Shown here piece after piece: positions 62,831 through 64,000 of a DNA stretch of 64,000 nucleotides. Numbering within the stretch: position 1 is the stretch's first letter; each line of letters opens with the position of its first letter. A program made the translations under genes and the position numbers. Source of the DNA: Lepidostoma basale (lineage: Eukaryota; Arthropoda; Insecta; Trichoptera; Lepidostomatidae). The notes under the pieces were generated by a model that saw only the letters and a program-made list of their open reading frames with translations, was not told where the DNA came from and made no database searches. The stretch covers positions 462,501-526,500 of the forward strand of contig JAHDVF020000890.1 of assembly GCA_022606425.2 (NCBI GenBank), given 5' to 3'.

Positions 62831-64000
62831 AAAATAATATTAAAATAATTATGTAAAATTTACTAAATTGAAATAATCATGTGATTATTTTTTTATAAGT
62901 ACATTTGATGTACAGCAATATGTTATTATGAATTTTAAATATAATACTAATTTAGGTTGAACATTTTTAATTATCTTTTTTTGTACATTAAAATTTAGTA
63001 TTATGCGAAATATGTCATTTTCTATTTCTATATTTCATTCTTATAACAGGAAATAAAATAGATTATTATTGCGGTGTCAAAAATGTTATTTGAATCATCA
63101 TAAAATGCATGTTGTAGTTTTCTCTACAATCGATATTTCAAATAACGTTGCAGTGTTCGAATTTTGAGTAATTGATCATTACGCTCCTCCGAACCGACCA
63201 CACACGTCACTTAAACGCCGGTCTAAACGAAAACACAAAACCCAAGATTTAAAGAATCAAAACAGATTTTAGTTTACATTCGTGTAAATTTCCCCCTTTT
63301 TAAATATAAATATGCTACACATTAATGAAACGTTTTCAAAAACATCACTCTTGCATAGATTGTGAGTTAAACGGATATACATTTCAAACGATAACTTCCG
63401 TAGCATGTTTAACTGCACGATTGGATTGTTTGAACTCGTTTAACCACTCAGAAGTGTAAACCGATGACTTGTTGATGCAAAATATTATCATGGACCACCT
63501 AAGATGTAAAGAAATGCAAAATTAATTCCAAGAAGTGTGATACGGTGAAATATACAGTTTCTCATAATAGATTAATAAATAATGTTCATTCTGTTTCTTG
63601 ACAACTAGAATTTAAGATATTAAATGAAGTTTTATTGGAAAAACCCTTTTGGGTTATAAAATACAACGATATTTACATCTTACATGCTAATATTATATAT
63701 GATTTCAGAAGTTTATTTTAAAGTTATTATTTTGTAAGTCTTTTAGTTTCAATGGTAGGTTGTTGTATTGTCCTGTATTTGACCGTGCTTTTGGTGAGTG
63801 ATATCTGAGTTTTTTATTACTTTTTAGGTACTGTCTGTTATATCTTCCGTGATCACTCTGTATACTATTTTCAAGGTCTCAAATTTGTTCAGATCTGATA
63901 TGTCTAGTTGTTTTGTTTGTTTAAATACTTGTGTGATTTGGGTCAATTACTTAATGTTATAAGCTAGTTTTACAATTTTTTGTTGGCTTTGAAGTATGGA
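62831..64000. other. unannotated AT-rich sequence to the window end
   Basis: No element or open frame of note recognised. Confidence 0.4.

Overview
The window is AT-rich, non-coding eukaryotic DNA, most likely from an insect. That call rests on the type of mobile elements present: many decayed RTE-like non-LTR retrotransposon tails, one irritans/cecropia-like mariner, and many short palindromic elements of arthropod repeat style. I see no host exon I can defend, no tRNA or rRNA, and no bacterial gene organisation. It reads as an intergenic or deep intronic stretch made of layered transposon debris with unique AT-rich DNA between, plus a few TE-free blocks of visibly higher GC (about 20.9-21.06, 26.9-27.45, 28.65-28.95, 30.42-30.83, 52.48-53.05 and 60.12-60.45 kb).

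Three layers of mobile DNA dominate. (1) One RTE-like non-LTR family, called RTE-1 here, has about 16 copies. The longest is 5177-6503 (minus), which still has an open reverse transcriptase/C-terminal frame. Others with clear target-site duplications are 37208-37769 and 60548-61040. C-terminal scraps of at least five other non-LTR families are scattered around (495-875, 7078-7410, 15010-15425, 22189-22610, 43915-44135, 56905-57100 and others). (2) Cut-and-paste DNA transposons: a mariner at 41098-42356 with a broken transposase, a 1.14-kb element at 24018-25160 with 31-bp terminal inverted repeats, and a 0.6-kb element at 53085-53686. (3) More than 30 whole or partial copies of short palindromic elements, families A, B, C, D, E and G.

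The most interesting signal is in layer 3. The palindromic families share no flanking sequence, but their arms carry the parts of a hammerhead self-cleaving ribozyme: a CTGANGA-type core, a short hairpin (stem II), GAA, a self-complementary 6-8 nt word (ACATGT, ACCGGT or ACAGCTGT) in the place of stem III, a cleavage triplet, and in several copies a stem I joining the two sides. The clearest pair lies on opposite strands of one element (14240-14282 minus and 14405-14449 plus). Self-complementary stem III words that change between families but stay palindromic fit the small hammerheads known from Penelope-like retroelements, which are proposed to act as dimers. No Penelope reverse transcriptase is encoded here, so these would be non-autonomous copies.

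Two further structures deserve checking. A 527-bp element at 39467-39993 has identical 56-bp terminal direct repeats and a perfect 13-bp target-site duplication; a related copy near 10.43-10.56 kb is arranged as a head-to-tail junction. RTE-1 copies end in a conserved 4-bp RNA hairpin that overlaps the last codons and keeps its pairing when the encoded residues change.
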